A DNA stretch of 64,000 nucleotides from Breviolum minutum Mf 1.05b.01 (taxonomy: Eukaryota > Sar > Dinophyceae > Suessiales > Symbiodiniaceae), in contig DF239298.1 of NCBI GenBank assembly GCA_000507305.1, positions 62,001-126,000 on the forward strand, in the 5' to 3' direction. A program made the translations under genes and the position numbers. The notes below the pieces were generated by a model. It was not told the DNA's origin, did no database searches, and saw nothing but the letters and a program-made list of their open reading frames with translations. Positions 63,805 through 64,000 of the stretch are shown here, piece after piece (position 1 is the stretch's first letter; every line of letters starts with the position of its first letter).

Positions 63805-64000
63805 TCAACAAGCCCTCCGGCAGGTCGATTCATCTACCAGCCATCAGAACGAGATCGTCCACCTGAGCGCATGACAAAGATGCACCAAATGATCAAAATT
63901 CACAACCATGACAACCAGGAGACATCATGCAAAATAAATTTATCATAGTTTATGCAAACGATAAATATAAACAACTATAGGCAACTAGAATAGATGGATT

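Overview
The window is eukaryotic nuclear DNA, most likely from a dinoflagellate, probably of the Symbiodiniaceae/Suessiales type. This is inferred, because no marker gene settles it. Four things point there. Genes lie in two long one-way blocks, + from base 1 to about 33.5 kb and - from about 33.9 kb to the end. Coding sequence is cut into many short exons, one of them only 17 nt. Introns often start with GC or GA instead of GT and nearly always end AG|G. Several introns hold short palindromic, MITE-like DNA, and one such element supplies a splice donor, as described for dinoflagellate introners. Several start codons sit 0-30 nt after a pyrimidine-rich AG, as expected for spliced-leader trans-splicing, but no spliced-leader relic was seen.

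Plus block. (1) The 3' end of an unrecognised gene (1-600). (2) A protein built of at least 11 copies of a short helical repeat with core DGSLEAAL, followed by coiled-coil microexons and a stop at 6204. (3) A complete myosin heavy chain, 7240-24018, in about 50 exons: motor with P-loop, switch I and switch II, converter, IQ neck and a very long coiled-coil tail. (4) A 2OG-Fe(II) oxygenase fused to about 12 ankyrin repeats, 24469-27066. (5) A multi-exon, partly coiled-coil gene of unknown function, about 27349-33521.

The blocks converge at about 33.5-33.9 kb, where a (GTT)n array of about 200 bp lies.

Minus block, in the order transcribed from the right edge. (6) A secreted PKD/REJ-like protein starting at 63804. 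(7) A gene with PDZ-like exons, about 59.3-57.6 kb. (8) A two-exon secreted JmjC/cupin-like protein, 56434-54571, whose metal-binding histidines appear to be lost. (9) A small multi-exon gene, about 54.3-52.3 kb. (10) An intact single-exon 274-residue membrane protein, 51550-50726. (11) Exons of a probable membrane-anchored protein, about 49.5-47.5 kb. (12) A long secreted modular protein with Thr-rich linkers, about 44.3-33.9 kb. A 1.2-kb foldback repeat and an assembly gap lie at 45.5-47.3 kb.

The plus genes look cytoplasmic (motor, coiled coils, ankyrin scaffold). Several minus genes look secretory or cell-surface (signal peptides, REJ, modular ectodomains). No shared pathway can be shown. 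Exon limits were worked out by eye from reading frame, splice signals and phase. Those given as exact had matching phase or clear family alignment; the others are approximate.
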